From: Lachnospiraceae bacterium UBA7143
GTDB taxonomy: Bacteria; Bacillota; Clostridia; Lachnospirales; Lachnospiraceae
Reading direction: 5' to 3'
Assembly: GCA_002491905.1 (NCBI GenBank)
Contig: DKWV01000015.1
Span: 1 to 64,000, forward strand
DNA length: 64,000 nucleotides
Part shown: positions 1 to 7,492 of the stretch, in pieces
Layout of the letters: each line of letters starts with the position of its first letter
How positions within the stretch are numbered: the stretch's first letter is position 1
The notes under the pieces: model-generated
What the model was told of the DNA's origin: nothing
Seen by the model: the letters and a program-made list of their open reading frames with translations, nothing else
Database searches by the model: none
Made by a program: the position numbers and the translations under genes

Positions 1-28
1 GGCAGGAGGAATTTCCTATTATATGAAA

Positions 29-54
29 AAAGGGACTGCCTGCGCAGTCCCTTT
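29..54 (-). terminator. Intrinsic terminator of the folate operon
   Basis: Read on the minus strand, this is a perfect 11-bp stem (AAAGGGACTGC paired with GCAGTCCCTTT) with a 4-nt loop, running into a T tract (complement of the A run at 25-31). It lies about 30 bp after the folBK stop and probably ends the folC-folE-folP-folBK transcript. Confidence 0.85.
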
Positions 55-81
55 GCCTGTCTCCTCGCTTCCGTATATCAC

Positions 82-924
82 TCAATCCAATAACACATGT
101 TTTTCTCCGTTCCGCTCCACATCCGCCAAAAGCTCCATCACCGATTTTCCTATAACCGGATGCCGCTCATAAGGAGCAATCTGCGCAAGCGGCTTCAACA
201 CAAAGTCACGGTTTTGCATATCCTTATGGGGAATTGTCAACTTCTCCGTATCCGTCACCACTCCCTCATAGAGAAGAATGTCCAGATCAAGCGTTCTGGG
301 TCCCCAGCGTTCCTTTCGGTCCCTGGCCTCCTTTTTCTCAATCTCCTGCAGCGCCCCCAAGAGTTCCTCAGGCGTATAGAGCGTTTCTATGGACAGCGCA
401 CCGTTTAAAAAATCCGCCTGCTCCACGCCGCCGTAAGGCGTAGTCTCCACCCATTCCGAAACACGCAGCACCCGGCATTTCCTGTCTCCAAGCAGGGCAT
501 CCACAGCCGCATTCAGATGCGCCCTTTTATCCCCGATGTTGGAGCCGCAGGCGATGTAGACCCGCCGCCAGCCTCTGGTAATCTTTACGGAAACCGAGCC
601 AAAGGGAACCGTGATCGGTGCCTCCGGCTTCTTCACTTCCATCGTAACCTGTCTCACATGGGGAAACTGCAGAAGCAGCGCCTCCGAAGACTTCTCCGCC
701 GCCGTCTCAATCAGCTTGTAAGTATGTTCCGTGAAAAAAGTGTGCAGGAAACGGCATACCACACCGTAATTTGTGGATAATCCCAGATCATCGGCCACCC
801 CTGCCGCTCTGGTGTCCGTATCCAGAACCACGCTGACATAAAAATTCTGCCCCTTCTCGTTCTCCTGCTGATACACCCCGTGATGGGCATATATCTGCAG
901 ATCCTCCACAATAATCTGATCCAT
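82..924 (-). CDS. folBK: Bifunctional dihydroneopterin aldolase / HPPK
   Basis: This is a fusion of two consecutive folate enzymes, 280 aa. Residues 1-118 are dihydroneopterin aldolase (N-terminal LQIYAHHGVY, then the ETAAEKSSEALL region), which converts dihydroneopterin to 6-hydroxymethyl-dihydropterin. Residues about 121-280 are 6-hydroxymethyl-7,8-dihydropterin pyrophosphokinase, with the nucleotide/pterin loop VYIACGSNIGD and the signature RWGPRTLDLDILLY. Known reaction: ATP-dependent pyrophosphorylation of the pterin, making the substrate for FolP. It is the last gene of folC-folE-folP-folBK, 78 bp after folP and just before an intrinsic terminator. FolB-FolK fusions are common in Clostridia, so the fusion is expected. 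Confidence 0.95.
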   Translation of the reverse strand: MDQIIVEDLQIYAHHGVYQQENEKGQNFYVSVVLDTDTRAAGVADDLGLSTNYGVVCRFLHTFFTEHTYKLIETAAEKSSEALLLQFPHVRQVTMEVKKPEAPITVPFGSVSVKITRGWRRVYIACGSNIGDKRAHLNAAVDALLGDRKCRVLRVSEWVETTPYGGVEQADFLNGALSIETLYTPEELLGALQEIEKKEARDRKERWGPRTLDLDILLYEGVVTDTEKLTIPHKDMQNRDFVLKPLAQIAPYERHPVIGKSVMELLADVERNGEKHVLLD

Positions 925-1002
925 TATGTCTATCGGCTCCTTTCACGTCGACCAGCAAAAATCCACCAATTAATATCGCCTGCTATTTAAACCTGCCCTC
1001 TT

Positions 1003-1821
1003 CTACTTATTTTTATAGCCGTCACGGATCGCCTCTGTCATCTTGACAGCGCGGGCATTCTCCTTCACATCATGCACCCGCACAAACATAACACCCTGCT
1101 GCACGCCGTAGACGGTCGTCACTAACGTCCCTTCCACACGCTCGTTTACAGGCAGATCCAGACCCATACCCACCACGGACTTCCGGCTTGCGCCGAGGAG
1201 CAGCGGGTAACCGAGGGAATGGAATTTCTGCAGATTGTCTATGATCTCCAGATTGTTCTCATAGCTCTTGCCGTAGCCGATGCCGGGATCCAGAATAATC
1301 TTGTCAAAGGCAATCCCCTTCTGGTTCGCCAGCTCCAGCGAAGATTCCATGTCCCAGAGCATCTCCTCAATCAGGTTCGTGTACTTCGCTTCCTTACGGT
1401 TATGAGCCAGACAGCAGGGCAGCCCGGACTCGGCAATCACCTGCGCCATGTTCTCGTCATATTTCAGGCCCCAGATGTCGTTAATCATATCTACGCCCGC
1501 CGCAATGCCTGCTTTCGCCACCTCAGACTTATAAGTATCCAGAGAAATAGGGACATTAAATCTTGATTTAATCGATTCGACCACCGGTGCCACCCTGTCT
1601 ATCTCCTCCTGCACAGAAATCTGCGTGTAACCGGGCCGTGTAGACTCTCCGCCCACATCCACAATATCCATACCATCCGTTATCATTTGTTCTACGTGAT
1701 ACAATGCCTGATCCAGCTCGTTATATTTTCCTCCGTCGGAAAAAGAATCGGGTGTTATGTTGAGTATTCCCATCACATAAGCATGTCCTTTTGTTCTGAA
1801 ATCCCTCTGTCCTATCCTCAT
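1003..1821 (-). CDS. folP: Dihydropteroate synthase
   Basis: Condenses 6-hydroxymethyl-dihydropterin pyrophosphate with p-aminobenzoate to give dihydropteroate; target class of sulfonamides. TIM-barrel protein of 272 aa with MGILNITPDSFSDGG near the N-terminus, DVGGESTRPG (pyrophosphate loop), LDPGIGYGKS and the C-terminal RVHDV. The start at 1821 is preferred over the upstream in-frame ATG at 1836 because GGAGGG lies about 8 nt ahead of it and the protein then begins at the conserved core (MRIGQRDF). It is followed after 78 bp by folBK and preceded by folE in the same operon. Confidence 0.95.
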   Translation of the reverse strand: MRIGQRDFRTKGHAYVMGILNITPDSFSDGGKYNELDQALYHVEQMITDGMDIVDVGGESTRPGYTQISVQEEIDRVAPVVESIKSRFNVPISLDTYKSEVAKAGIAAGVDMINDIWGLKYDENMAQVIAESGLPCCLAHNRKEAKYTNLIEEMLWDMESSLELANQKGIAFDKIILDPGIGYGKSYENNLEIIDNLQKFHSLGYPLLLGASRKSVVGMGLDLPVNERVEGTLVTTVYGVQQGVMFVRVHDVKENARAVKMTEAIRDGYKNK

Positions 1822-1870
1822 TTTCCTACCCTCCATAATTTTTATTGTATGACTACTTATCCACAGGATT

Positions 1871-2458
1871 TTAATTTACTAAATCCTGATTTAGCACTTT
1901 CTGGTTTCCAATCATTTGAAAAAATAACTCCTGCCACTTTGTCTCCTCCTGAAAGCAGCCTCTGGATGCCATCGTCACCGTCCTGCTTCCCGGCTTCTCC
2001 ACCCCACGCATTGTCATACACAGATGCTCCGCCTCCAGCATTACCATCGCCCCCTGCGGCTTTAAGTGCTCCATAATGGCCTCCACGATCTGAATGGTCA
2101 TCTGCTCCTGAATCTGGGGCCTTCTGGCGTATACCTCCACCGTCCTTGCCAGTTTGCTAAGGCCCACCACCTTTCCGTCCGGAAGATAGGCAATATGCGC
2201 CTTCCCGTAAAAAGGCATCAGATGGTGCTCACAAATAGAATAAAAGGTGATATCTTTTACAACAACAATCTCATTGCTTGCGACGGCAAATGTCTTCGAC
2301 AGATGCTCTCCCGCATCCTCGTCCATCCCCGCAAAAATTTCTCCGTACATGCGGGCGATTCTGTCCGGTGTCTCCCGCAGCCCCTCTCTGGCCACGTCTT
2401 CACCGATTCCTTCCAAAAGCATCCTGACCGCCTCTTCAATTTTTGTCTGATCTACCAT
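1871..2458 (-). CDS. folE: GTP cyclohydrolase I
   Basis: Zinc enzyme that opens and rearranges GTP to 7,8-dihydroneopterin triphosphate, the first committed step of folate synthesis. The protein has 195 aa, close to the usual length of type I enzymes. It carries the zinc/active-site motif SICEHHLMPFYGKAHIAY, the RPQIQEQMT segment and the C-terminal CMTMRGVEKPGS with the second zinc cysteine. Its start overlaps the end of folC by 23 bp, with an AGGAGAG Shine-Dalgarno inside folC, suggesting translational coupling. With folC, folP and folBK it makes a nearly complete pterin branch; folA and pab genes are not in the window. Confidence 0.95.
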   Translation of the reverse strand: MVDQTKIEEAVRMLLEGIGEDVAREGLRETPDRIARMYGEIFAGMDEDAGEHLSKTFAVASNEIVVVKDITFYSICEHHLMPFYGKAHIAYLPDGKVVGLSKLARTVEVYARRPQIQEQMTIQIVEAIMEHLKPQGAMVMLEAEHLCMTMRGVEKPGSRTVTMASRGCFQEETKWQELFFQMIGNQKVLNQDLVN

Positions 2459-3767
2459 GAGTGTCTCTCCTGATCGTATCTCTGTGCCCGACTATATCCA
2501 TCAGTTCTCCCAGATAGGAGAGAGAGCCGAAAGCGATAATGACGACATCCTTATCCTTTCCCGCCAAAAGGTAGGCTATTTCCACCGCCTCCTGCACACT
2601 GTCCGCGGCAGTCACGGCCCCGTGGTACTCCCTGACCGCCTGCGCCAGCTCAAGCGCTGGCAGAGCGCGTTCCCTGATGGGGGGCGTTACGGTGATGATG
2701 TGGGATGCCAGTTCAAAGGTATGCCGAATCACCTTGTCATATTCTTTGTCCTTTAACATTCCCATTATATAAATAATTTTCCTGTTTGTAAAATAAAAAC
2801 GAATACTTTCCGCCAATTTTTTCGCGGCATCCTCATTGTGCGCACCGTCCGCTATAAAGAGCGGCCTCTTCGCAATAATATCAAACCGCCCCGGCCACCG
2901 CGTCTCATAAAGCCCCTGCCTCAATTTCCCCTCTGGCACTTTAAACCCGCACCTGACGAGCGCCAGAACCGTCTCCACCGCCAGCACCGCATTCTCTATC
3001 TGAAACTGTCCTGGCATGGAAATTTCCAGATCCTTATACCTGTCGTAATCAAAGCTCTGCTTCGTCACGCCGTATCTGATCCGCTTCGCCCGTGATATGT
3101 CCGCCGTAAAAAACTTCCCTTTTTTTATAAGGGCAGACTGGCGCAGGATTTTCATCACTTCCGGTTCCTGCTTTACCGATATAACATAACATCTGTTTTT
3201 TATGATTCCGGCTTTCGCAAGCGCAATCTCCTCCAGACTCTCCCCCAAAATCTCCATATGATCCATACTGATGGAGGCAAAAACAGCCGCCAGTGTCGTG
3301 TTCACCACGTTTGTCGCGTCCAACGCACCGCCAAGGCCGGTTTCCAACACCACAAGGTCGCATTCTTTATCCAGGAAATATAAAAAGGCAACCGCCGTCT
3401 CTACCTCAAAAAGGGTGGGATGCGCCATTCCCTCCGCCACCATCCGTTCCGCCGCCTCTTTGACCGGCTCCAGATACTTGCAAAGCCCCGACTGCGTAAT
3501 CTCACGGCCATTCACCTGAAACCGCTCCCTGTAATCCTTCACCGTGGGAGAAATATATCTGCCGACCCGGTATCCCGCCTCCTGCATGATCGTGGAAATA
3601 TAGGCAAGCGCGGACCCCTTTCCGTTAGTACCCGCGATATGTACAAACTTTAACCGGTCCTGCGGATTGCCCAGCCTGGCGCACAGACAGTGCATGGTTT
3701 CCAGCCCCATGACGCTGCCAAGAGGCCGCAATTCATCTACATACTGCATGGCTTCACGGTAGTTCAT
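2436..3767 (-). CDS. folC: Folylpolyglutamate synthase / dihydrofolate synthase
   Basis: Mur-ligase-type ATP-dependent enzyme of 443 aa that adds glutamate to dihydropteroate and then to folates. Visible motifs: P-loop IAGTNGKGS near residue 47, ETGLGGALDATN (omega loop region), SISMDHMEILG with the conserved catalytic histidine, and FIADGAHNEDAA in the C-terminal domain. It is first in the folate operon; GGGAGGAG precedes the ATG by 2-3 nt. Whether it is bifunctional (DHFS plus FPGS), as in most bacteria, cannot be decided from sequence alone. No convincing promoter was found in the 120 bp upstream, which is shared with the divergent gene at 3889. Confidence 0.93.
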   Translation of the reverse strand: MNYREAMQYVDELRPLGSVMGLETMHCLCARLGNPQDRLKFVHIAGTNGKGSALAYISTIMQEAGYRVGRYISPTVKDYRERFQVNGREITQSGLCKYLEPVKEAAERMVAEGMAHPTLFEVETAVAFLYFLDKECDLVVLETGLGGALDATNVVNTTLAAVFASISMDHMEILGESLEEIALAKAGIIKNRCYVISVKQEPEVMKILRQSALIKKGKFFTADISRAKRIRYGVTKQSFDYDRYKDLEISMPGQFQIENAVLAVETVLALVRCGFKVPEGKLRQGLYETRWPGRFDIIAKRPLFIADGAHNEDAAKKLAESIRFYFTNRKIIYIMGMLKDKEYDKVIRHTFELASHIITVTPPIRERALPALELAQAVREYHGAVTAADSVQEAVEIAYLLAGKDKDVVIIAFGSLSYLGELMDIVGHRDTIRRDTHGRSDKN

Positions 3768-3832
3768 GGCTCCTCCCTCTCTTTCCTCTGTTTCCCGAAT
3801 CCTACGCCCAAAAAATGAACCAGTGGTATACC

Positions 3833-3860
3833 TTCACTCTGCGTCTGCGACATGTATAAT
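3833..3860 (+). promoter_or_regulatory. Possible promoter for the CmpB-like gene
   Basis: TTCACT at 3833-3838 and a perfect TATAAT at 3855-3860 are separated by 16 bp, placing the start point about 20 nt before the ATG at 3889. The -35 match is only partial, so this is tentative. Confidence 0.35.
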
Positions 3861-3888
3861 CATCTCAAAATAAGGCAACACTGTCTCT

Positions 3889-4290
3889 ATGAAAAAATTT
3901 TTGCACAACTTTATTCACTGCGGCCTGCTGGGGTGGTTTCTGGAAATCACCTTCACGGCCTTTCACGCTTTCCGCAAAAGGGACTGGAAACTTCCCGGCG
4001 CGACTTCCGCCTGGATGTTCCCCATCTATGGCATGGCCGCTTTTCTTGCGCCGGTATGCCGTCTGATAAAAAACCGCTCCGTGCTGTTCCGGGGGCTGAC
4101 CTATACGGGACTTATCTTCACCGGAGAATTTATCACCGGCATGTGGCTGAACCGGCGGGAACTGTGCCCGTGGAACTATGAGCGCTCCCGCTGGAATCTG
4201 GCTAAGGTGATCCGCCTCGACTACGCGCCCTTCTGGTTTATCACGGGACTTCTGTTCGAACGGCTTCTCCGCGAAAACGATTCCCTTTAA
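3889..4290 (+). CDS. Small integral membrane protein, CmpB/ABC type IV-like
   Basis: A 133-aa membrane protein with about four hydrophobic segments (HCGLLGWFLEITFTAF, MFPIYGMAAFLAPV, LTYTGLIFTGEFITGMWLN, APFWFITGLLFERLL). The pattern LLGWFLEIxFT...PIYG...GEFxTGxxLN resembles the family annotated as putative ABC-transporter type IV (CmpB, PF06541), common in Clostridia and of unknown function. No partner ATPase is adjacent. The Shine-Dalgarno is poor, so the start is less certain. Its stop codon shares TTAA with the stop of the convergent gene at 4287. Family assignment is from pattern recall, not from a search. Confidence 0.7.
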   Translation: MKKFLHNFIHCGLLGWFLEITFTAFHAFRKRDWKLPGATSAWMFPIYGMAAFLAPVCRLIKNRSVLFRGLTYTGLIFTGEFITGMWLNRRELCPWNYERSRWNLAKVIRLDYAPFWFITGLLFERLLRENDSL

Positions 4291-4706
4291 TCCGCGTCGA
4301 TATCAATGTCATCGGCGTCAATATTCAGGGTATTCAGGGTGCGCCGCTTTCTGCGGGCCACCTCTGAGGCCTGTAAGATATAGTCCTTAATTTCTTTCGC
4401 ATTCCTGATATGCGAAAGATATAGCTGGGGATGCGTATTGTCCCCCGTGTAGCAGGCCACCGTGCCAAGCCCGAAAATACGCTCCCACAGACTGGTCTTT
4501 AGCTCCACATCCTGTACCTTATATAAATAACAGTCGTTTTCCGTCGTGTTAAGCAGTCCCGCGTTGATGGTGATCACCCTCTCGTTCACCGTATACTTTG
4601 TAAAAGTAAATGGCAGTCCGAAAAACAGTAAACGCCTGCGCTCCACATACTCCCGCGCTTCTTCCTTTTCCTCCGTATCCAGCATCTCTTCTCTGATTTC
4701 TTCCAT
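4287..4706 (-). CDS. PH-domain-like protein
   Basis: A 139-aa soluble-looking protein. The middle part (FTFTKYTVNERVITINAGLLNTTEND, YLYKVQDVELKTSLWERIFGLGTV, ITGDNT-like loop, LSHIRNAKEIKDYIL) has the order of beta strands and the VQDVxLxxxxxxRIFGxGTV signature of bacterial PH domains (bPH2/YdbS-like, PF03703). Unlike YdbS/YdbT there is no transmembrane hairpin. The C-terminus is short and acidic (DADDIDIDAD). AGGAGCGG precedes the ATG. It could be a cytoplasmic scaffold or lipid-binding module; no function can be assigned. It lies 57 bp downstream of the AAA-ATPase gene and may be read from the same promoter. Confidence 0.75.
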   Translation of the reverse strand: MEEIREEMLDTEEKEEAREYVERRRLLFFGLPFTFTKYTVNERVITINAGLLNTTENDCYLYKVQDVELKTSLWERIFGLGTVACYTGDNTHPQLYLSHIRNAKEIKDYILQASEVARRKRRTLNTLNIDADDIDIDAD

Positions 4707-4763
4707 GATTTTCCGCTCCTTTGTCTGTTTGCAGCATCTACGCTTAGTGTATCACATTCACCC

Positions 4764-6617
4764 CTATTGCACAATCTTCACCTTCCTGCCGCTGAAAGCC
4801 ACCCCGTACTTAATGATGGTTTTGATGCCCCTCGTCTTCATCTCCGTATCATATTTCCGATCATTGATCTGCTTAAGCGCCGACTCTGCCAGACCCTCCA
4901 TCTGCGCATCCGAAAGGTACTTTTCCGCTTTCAGTTCAATCAGGATCCCCGGCCTGCTGTCATCTTTGGGCATAAGCTGGATGTCAAACCGGCCCTCCCC
5001 GGATTCCCTGTTCGAAGTCAGATAATATCTGTCGTCAAACAGGGCGCAGATTCCGAGAAACAGACCGTGGAAAAACATCTCCCCGGCTGTATCAAAGCTG
5101 CTGGCCGACTGCAGAAGCAGCTTCTCCAGACTCTTCTGCAGACGAGGAACGTCGTTGGCATAGACAGCCTCCTGGATGGAAACCGCCGACGACTGGGAGA
5201 CAATGCCGTCCAGTTTCTGCAGAATCTCTTTGTTATACACGGCTTTAATTTCCCTGTTGGGCAGCGACACCTCACCCATAAAATCCCCGCTGGAGGAGAT
5301 GTCCACATTCTCCGCCTTCAGATAACCGGCCACCAGTAGAAAGCTGTATATCGTGGAAGGATTGTTCTGTATCTGTGGATAAATAACACCCGTATCTATT
5401 AATGTCGTAAATTTTTCTCCCTGCAGCAGCCTTTCCAGCCGTTCGTAGATATCCTCATCCGCACCCGCAATCACTTCCGAGATAATCTCATTGCTGCCCG
5501 TCGCCTGCCAGAACGCCCTGGGCTTACACCCTATGCTGAAATAGTTAATCACGGACCACGGATTAAAAATCTCAGTTTCCCCGAAACGGTAGCCGTCATA
5601 CCACTCGGCCAGCTCGTCCAGTTTATCTTCCGCGCGGTAATATGCCGCCATCCGCTCCACTTCATCCCTTGTAAAACCGAAATACCGGCTGTACTTATCG
5701 TCTATGACGGAATGGATGACCAGATTGTTAAGGCCGCTGAAAATGCTCTCCTTGGCGACGCGCAGGATGCCCGTCAAAAACCCATAAGCCAGATATTTGT
5801 TGTCCTTCAGGCCGCCCGAGAACAGATTTCTCATAAAATCTATCACCTCGTCGTAAAACTCATGGGTATGCCCCTGTTGGATCGGAATATCATACTCGTC
5901 GATAATGATAATTGCCTCCACGCCGTGATGTTTGCAGAGCATCCTCGACAGAACGTCGAAAGCTCTTGACAGCGCGACGGCGTCCGCTTTTCCCCCGGCC
6001 ACCTCCCTGTAATACTCCCTGTCCGCATCACTGCAGTGTTCCGACGTCTCCAATTCCCCATGACGGACAAACTCGTTGCCGATGACGGCCTTAAGCATCT
6101 CAAAGGTCTGATCCCACGTATTGAATTTAATATCCTTAAAAGAGACAAAAATCACCGGATATTTTCCCTGATATGCCTGATACTCTTCCCCACAGCCCCA
6201 GATCAGCTTATCCTGAAAAAGAACAGAAGTATCCTCTTCCGTTTTTTCAAAAAATGTCCGAATCATATCCATATTCAACGTCTTCCCAAAACGGCGGGGT
6301 CTGGTATAGAGGGAAACCATTGGGCGTTCGTCCAGAAATTCCTTAATCAGCATCGTCTTATCGATATAGTAATACTGCGTCGAAGCCAGCCGGTATTCCG
6401 AAATGCCGATCGGCAGAGGCAGTCTTTTTTCATCGTCTGAAAGACCGGCCTCCCGTGCGCCCCTCATCCTGCCGTCCGCAGGTTTAACCGCACCCTCGGG
6501 AATCAGCCACGATTTCCCCTCCTTGACCGCACCCGCGATTTTTCCATCCCGGCACAACCTGGCAACCCGTGTTGTGGAAATCCCCCACAATTCAGCTGTA
6601 GCCTTTACATCGCGCAT
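4764..6617 (-). CDS. HTH + AAA-ATPase-like + PD-(D/E)XK nuclease-fold protein
   Basis: About 617 aa. An N-terminal MerR/excisionase-like HTH (residues 1-45: TAELWGISTTRVARLCRDGK, then SWLIPEGAVKP) is followed by the AAA-ATPase-like domain of PF09820 type (IGISEYRL; P-loop variant YTRPRRFGKTLNM; Walker B AIIIIDEYDIPI; the DxEVxRMAAYY segment). A C-terminal PD-(D/E)XK-like fold (PF08011 type: RFDIQLMPKD, then GILIELKAEKY) ends the protein. Such proteins are abundant in gut anaerobes and their role is unknown. I chose the ATG at 6617 because GGGGGTG precedes it and a good promoter (6639-6667) lies between it and the upstream ATG at 6692, which would therefore not be transcribed. The 21-bp array upstream suggests self- or trans-regulation. 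Confidence 0.85.
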   Translation of the reverse strand: MRDVKATAELWGISTTRVARLCRDGKIAGAVKEGKSWLIPEGAVKPADGRMRGAREAGLSDDEKRLPLPIGISEYRLASTQYYYIDKTMLIKEFLDERPMVSLYTRPRRFGKTLNMDMIRTFFEKTEEDTSVLFQDKLIWGCGEEYQAYQGKYPVIFVSFKDIKFNTWDQTFEMLKAVIGNEFVRHGELETSEHCSDADREYYREVAGGKADAVALSRAFDVLSRMLCKHHGVEAIIIIDEYDIPIQQGHTHEFYDEVIDFMRNLFSGGLKDNKYLAYGFLTGILRVAKESIFSGLNNLVIHSVIDDKYSRYFGFTRDEVERMAAYYRAEDKLDELAEWYDGYRFGETEIFNPWSVINYFSIGCKPRAFWQATGSNEIISEVIAGADEDIYERLERLLQGEKFTTLIDTGVIYPQIQNNPSTIYSFLLVAGYLKAENVDISSSGDFMGEVSLPNREIKAVYNKEILQKLDGIVSQSSAVSIQEAVYANDVPRLQKSLEKLLLQSASSFDTAGEMFFHGLFLGICALFDDRYYLTSNRESGEGRFDIQLMPKDDSRPGILIELKAEKYLSDAQMEGLAESALKQINDRKYDTEMKTRGIKTIIKYGVAFSGRKVKIVQ

Positions 6618-6638
6618 CGTATCACCCCCGTAATTTAT

Positions 6639-6667
6639 AGTATATCCCTCTTTCGAAACAATATCAA
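6639..6667 (-). promoter_or_regulatory. Promoter of the AAA-ATPase/nuclease gene
   Basis: On the minus strand TTGATA (6667-6662), a 17-bp spacer and TATACT (6644-6639). The spacer contains one copy of the TTTCGAAA palindrome, the usual place for a repressor operator. The predicted start point is about 15 nt before the GGGGGTG-preceded ATG at 6617. Confidence 0.7.
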
Positions 6668-6776
6668 CTGCTTTCGAAATAATACGATTCATTTTCGAAA
6701 CAATATGATGTTTTTTCGAAACAATACATACCGTTTTCGAAATAATACAATCATTTTTTGGAACAATACACGCCCG
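6651..6776 (-). repeat. Six-copy 21-bp tandem array of TTTCGAAA palindromes
   Basis: On the plus strand, units begin at 6651, 6672, 6693, 6714, 6735 and 6756, exactly 21 bp apart. Five carry a perfect TTTCGAAA followed by YAATAY; the sixth (6756) is degenerate (TTTTGGAACAATAC). The other 7 bp of each unit vary. Spacing equals two helical turns, so all palindromes face the same side of DNA. The first unit sits in the promoter spacer of the AAA/nuclease gene and the rest extend upstream, toward the divergent nitroreductase promoter at 6797. The array also stays open as seven-residue repeats in one minus-strand frame, but that segment lies upstream of the promoter. Confidence 0.9.
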
Positions 6777-6796
6777 GCCTCGTCCTTTTCTCCCAC

Positions 6797-6825
6797 TTGC
6801 GCACCCCCTTTCTTTGTGCTATGAT
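6797..6825 (+). promoter_or_regulatory. Promoter of the nitroreductase gene
   Basis: TTGCGC (6797-6802), 17 bp, TATGAT (6820-6825). The start point would be about 50 nt before the ATG at 6881, which has AAGGAGG at 6867-6873. Confidence 0.65.
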
Positions 6826-6880
6826 ATACAAAATATAGTAAGAAGCCATCAACCACACCACATCATAAGGAGGACGCCAT

Positions 6881-7423
6881 ATGACCGCTAAAGACTGTAT
6901 CGTAGGACGCAGAAGCATACGCAGATTCAAGGCTGACGCCGTTTCCCACGAGCTGCTTTCTGAACTCGTCGAGACCGCTTCCTATTCGCCGAGCTGGAAA
7001 CATACGCAGATTACCCGCTACATTGCCGTAGAGGGCGCATTAAAGGAAAGAATAGCCAGAGAGTGCACCACCATGTACCCCCCTAACGGTGATATCATCG
7101 CGTCGGCTCCCGTACTGATGGCTGTTACCATTATCAAAAACCGCAGCGGTTATGAGCGTGACGGGTCGTTCAGCACCCCCCGCGGCGACGGCTGGCAGAT
7201 GTATGACGCCGGTATCGCATCCCAGAGTCTCTGTCTCGCAGCCTATGAAAAAGGGCTTGGTTCCGTGATCCTTGGTCTTTTTGACCAGAGCGCTGCGGAA
7301 TCTCTGTTACAGCTCCCCGAAGACAGAGAGCTGGTTGCCCTCATTCCGATTGGCTACCCCGACGAGACACCTGTCGCTCCCAAAAGAAAACCCGTGGAAG
7401 AACTATTATCTTATTTATCATAA
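6881..7423 (+). CDS. Nitroreductase family protein
   Basis: A 180-aa flavin (FMN) oxidoreductase of the nitroreductase fold. Family marks: N-terminal IVGRRSIRRF (phosphate/FMN-binding Arg-Arg-Ser-x-Arg), SPSWKHTQ, then YDAGIASQSLCLAAYEKGLGSV (the dimer-interface/flavin segment) and the C-terminal IPIGYPDE. The length is that of small single-domain members. The physiological substrate cannot be told from sequence; NAD(P)H-dependent reduction of quinones, nitro compounds or enoates are possibilities. It has its own promoter and AAGGAGG Shine-Dalgarno and is followed by a strong hairpin with a T tract, then pyrB 69 bp later in the same direction. Confidence 0.88.
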   Translation: MTAKDCIVGRRSIRRFKADAVSHELLSELVETASYSPSWKHTQITRYIAVEGALKERIARECTTMYPPNGDIIASAPVLMAVTIIKNRSGYERDGSFSTPRGDGWQMYDAGIASQSLCLAAYEKGLGSVILGLFDQSAAESLLQLPEDRELVALIPIGYPDETPVAPKRKPVEELLSYLS

Positions 7424-7424
7424 A

Positions 7425-7462
7425 TCAAAAAATAGAAGAGAATTTTCTCTTCTATTTTTTTC
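7425..7462 (+). terminator. Terminator or attenuator between nitroreductase and pyrB
   Basis: A perfect AT-rich stem (AATAGAAGAGAA paired with TTCTCTTCTATT, 7431-7456) flanked by A6 upstream and T7 downstream, so it can act on both strands. No promoter is visible between it and the pyrB ATG 31 bp later, so pyrBI transcription may depend on read-through. Confidence 0.75.
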
Positions 7463-7492
7463 GACTATCTTGCAAAGGAGTGATGTATTTCT

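Noticed and set aside
6618..6692. N-terminal extension of the AAA/nuclease protein from an ATG at 6692, reading the array as heptapeptide repeats
   Set aside because: No Shine-Dalgarno precedes it and the best promoter lies downstream of it; GGGGGTG and the promoter support the ATG at 6617.
6651..6776. CRISPR array
   Set aside because: The 21-bp step with 7-bp variable parts and a palindromic core is far too short for repeats and spacers, and no cas gene is near.
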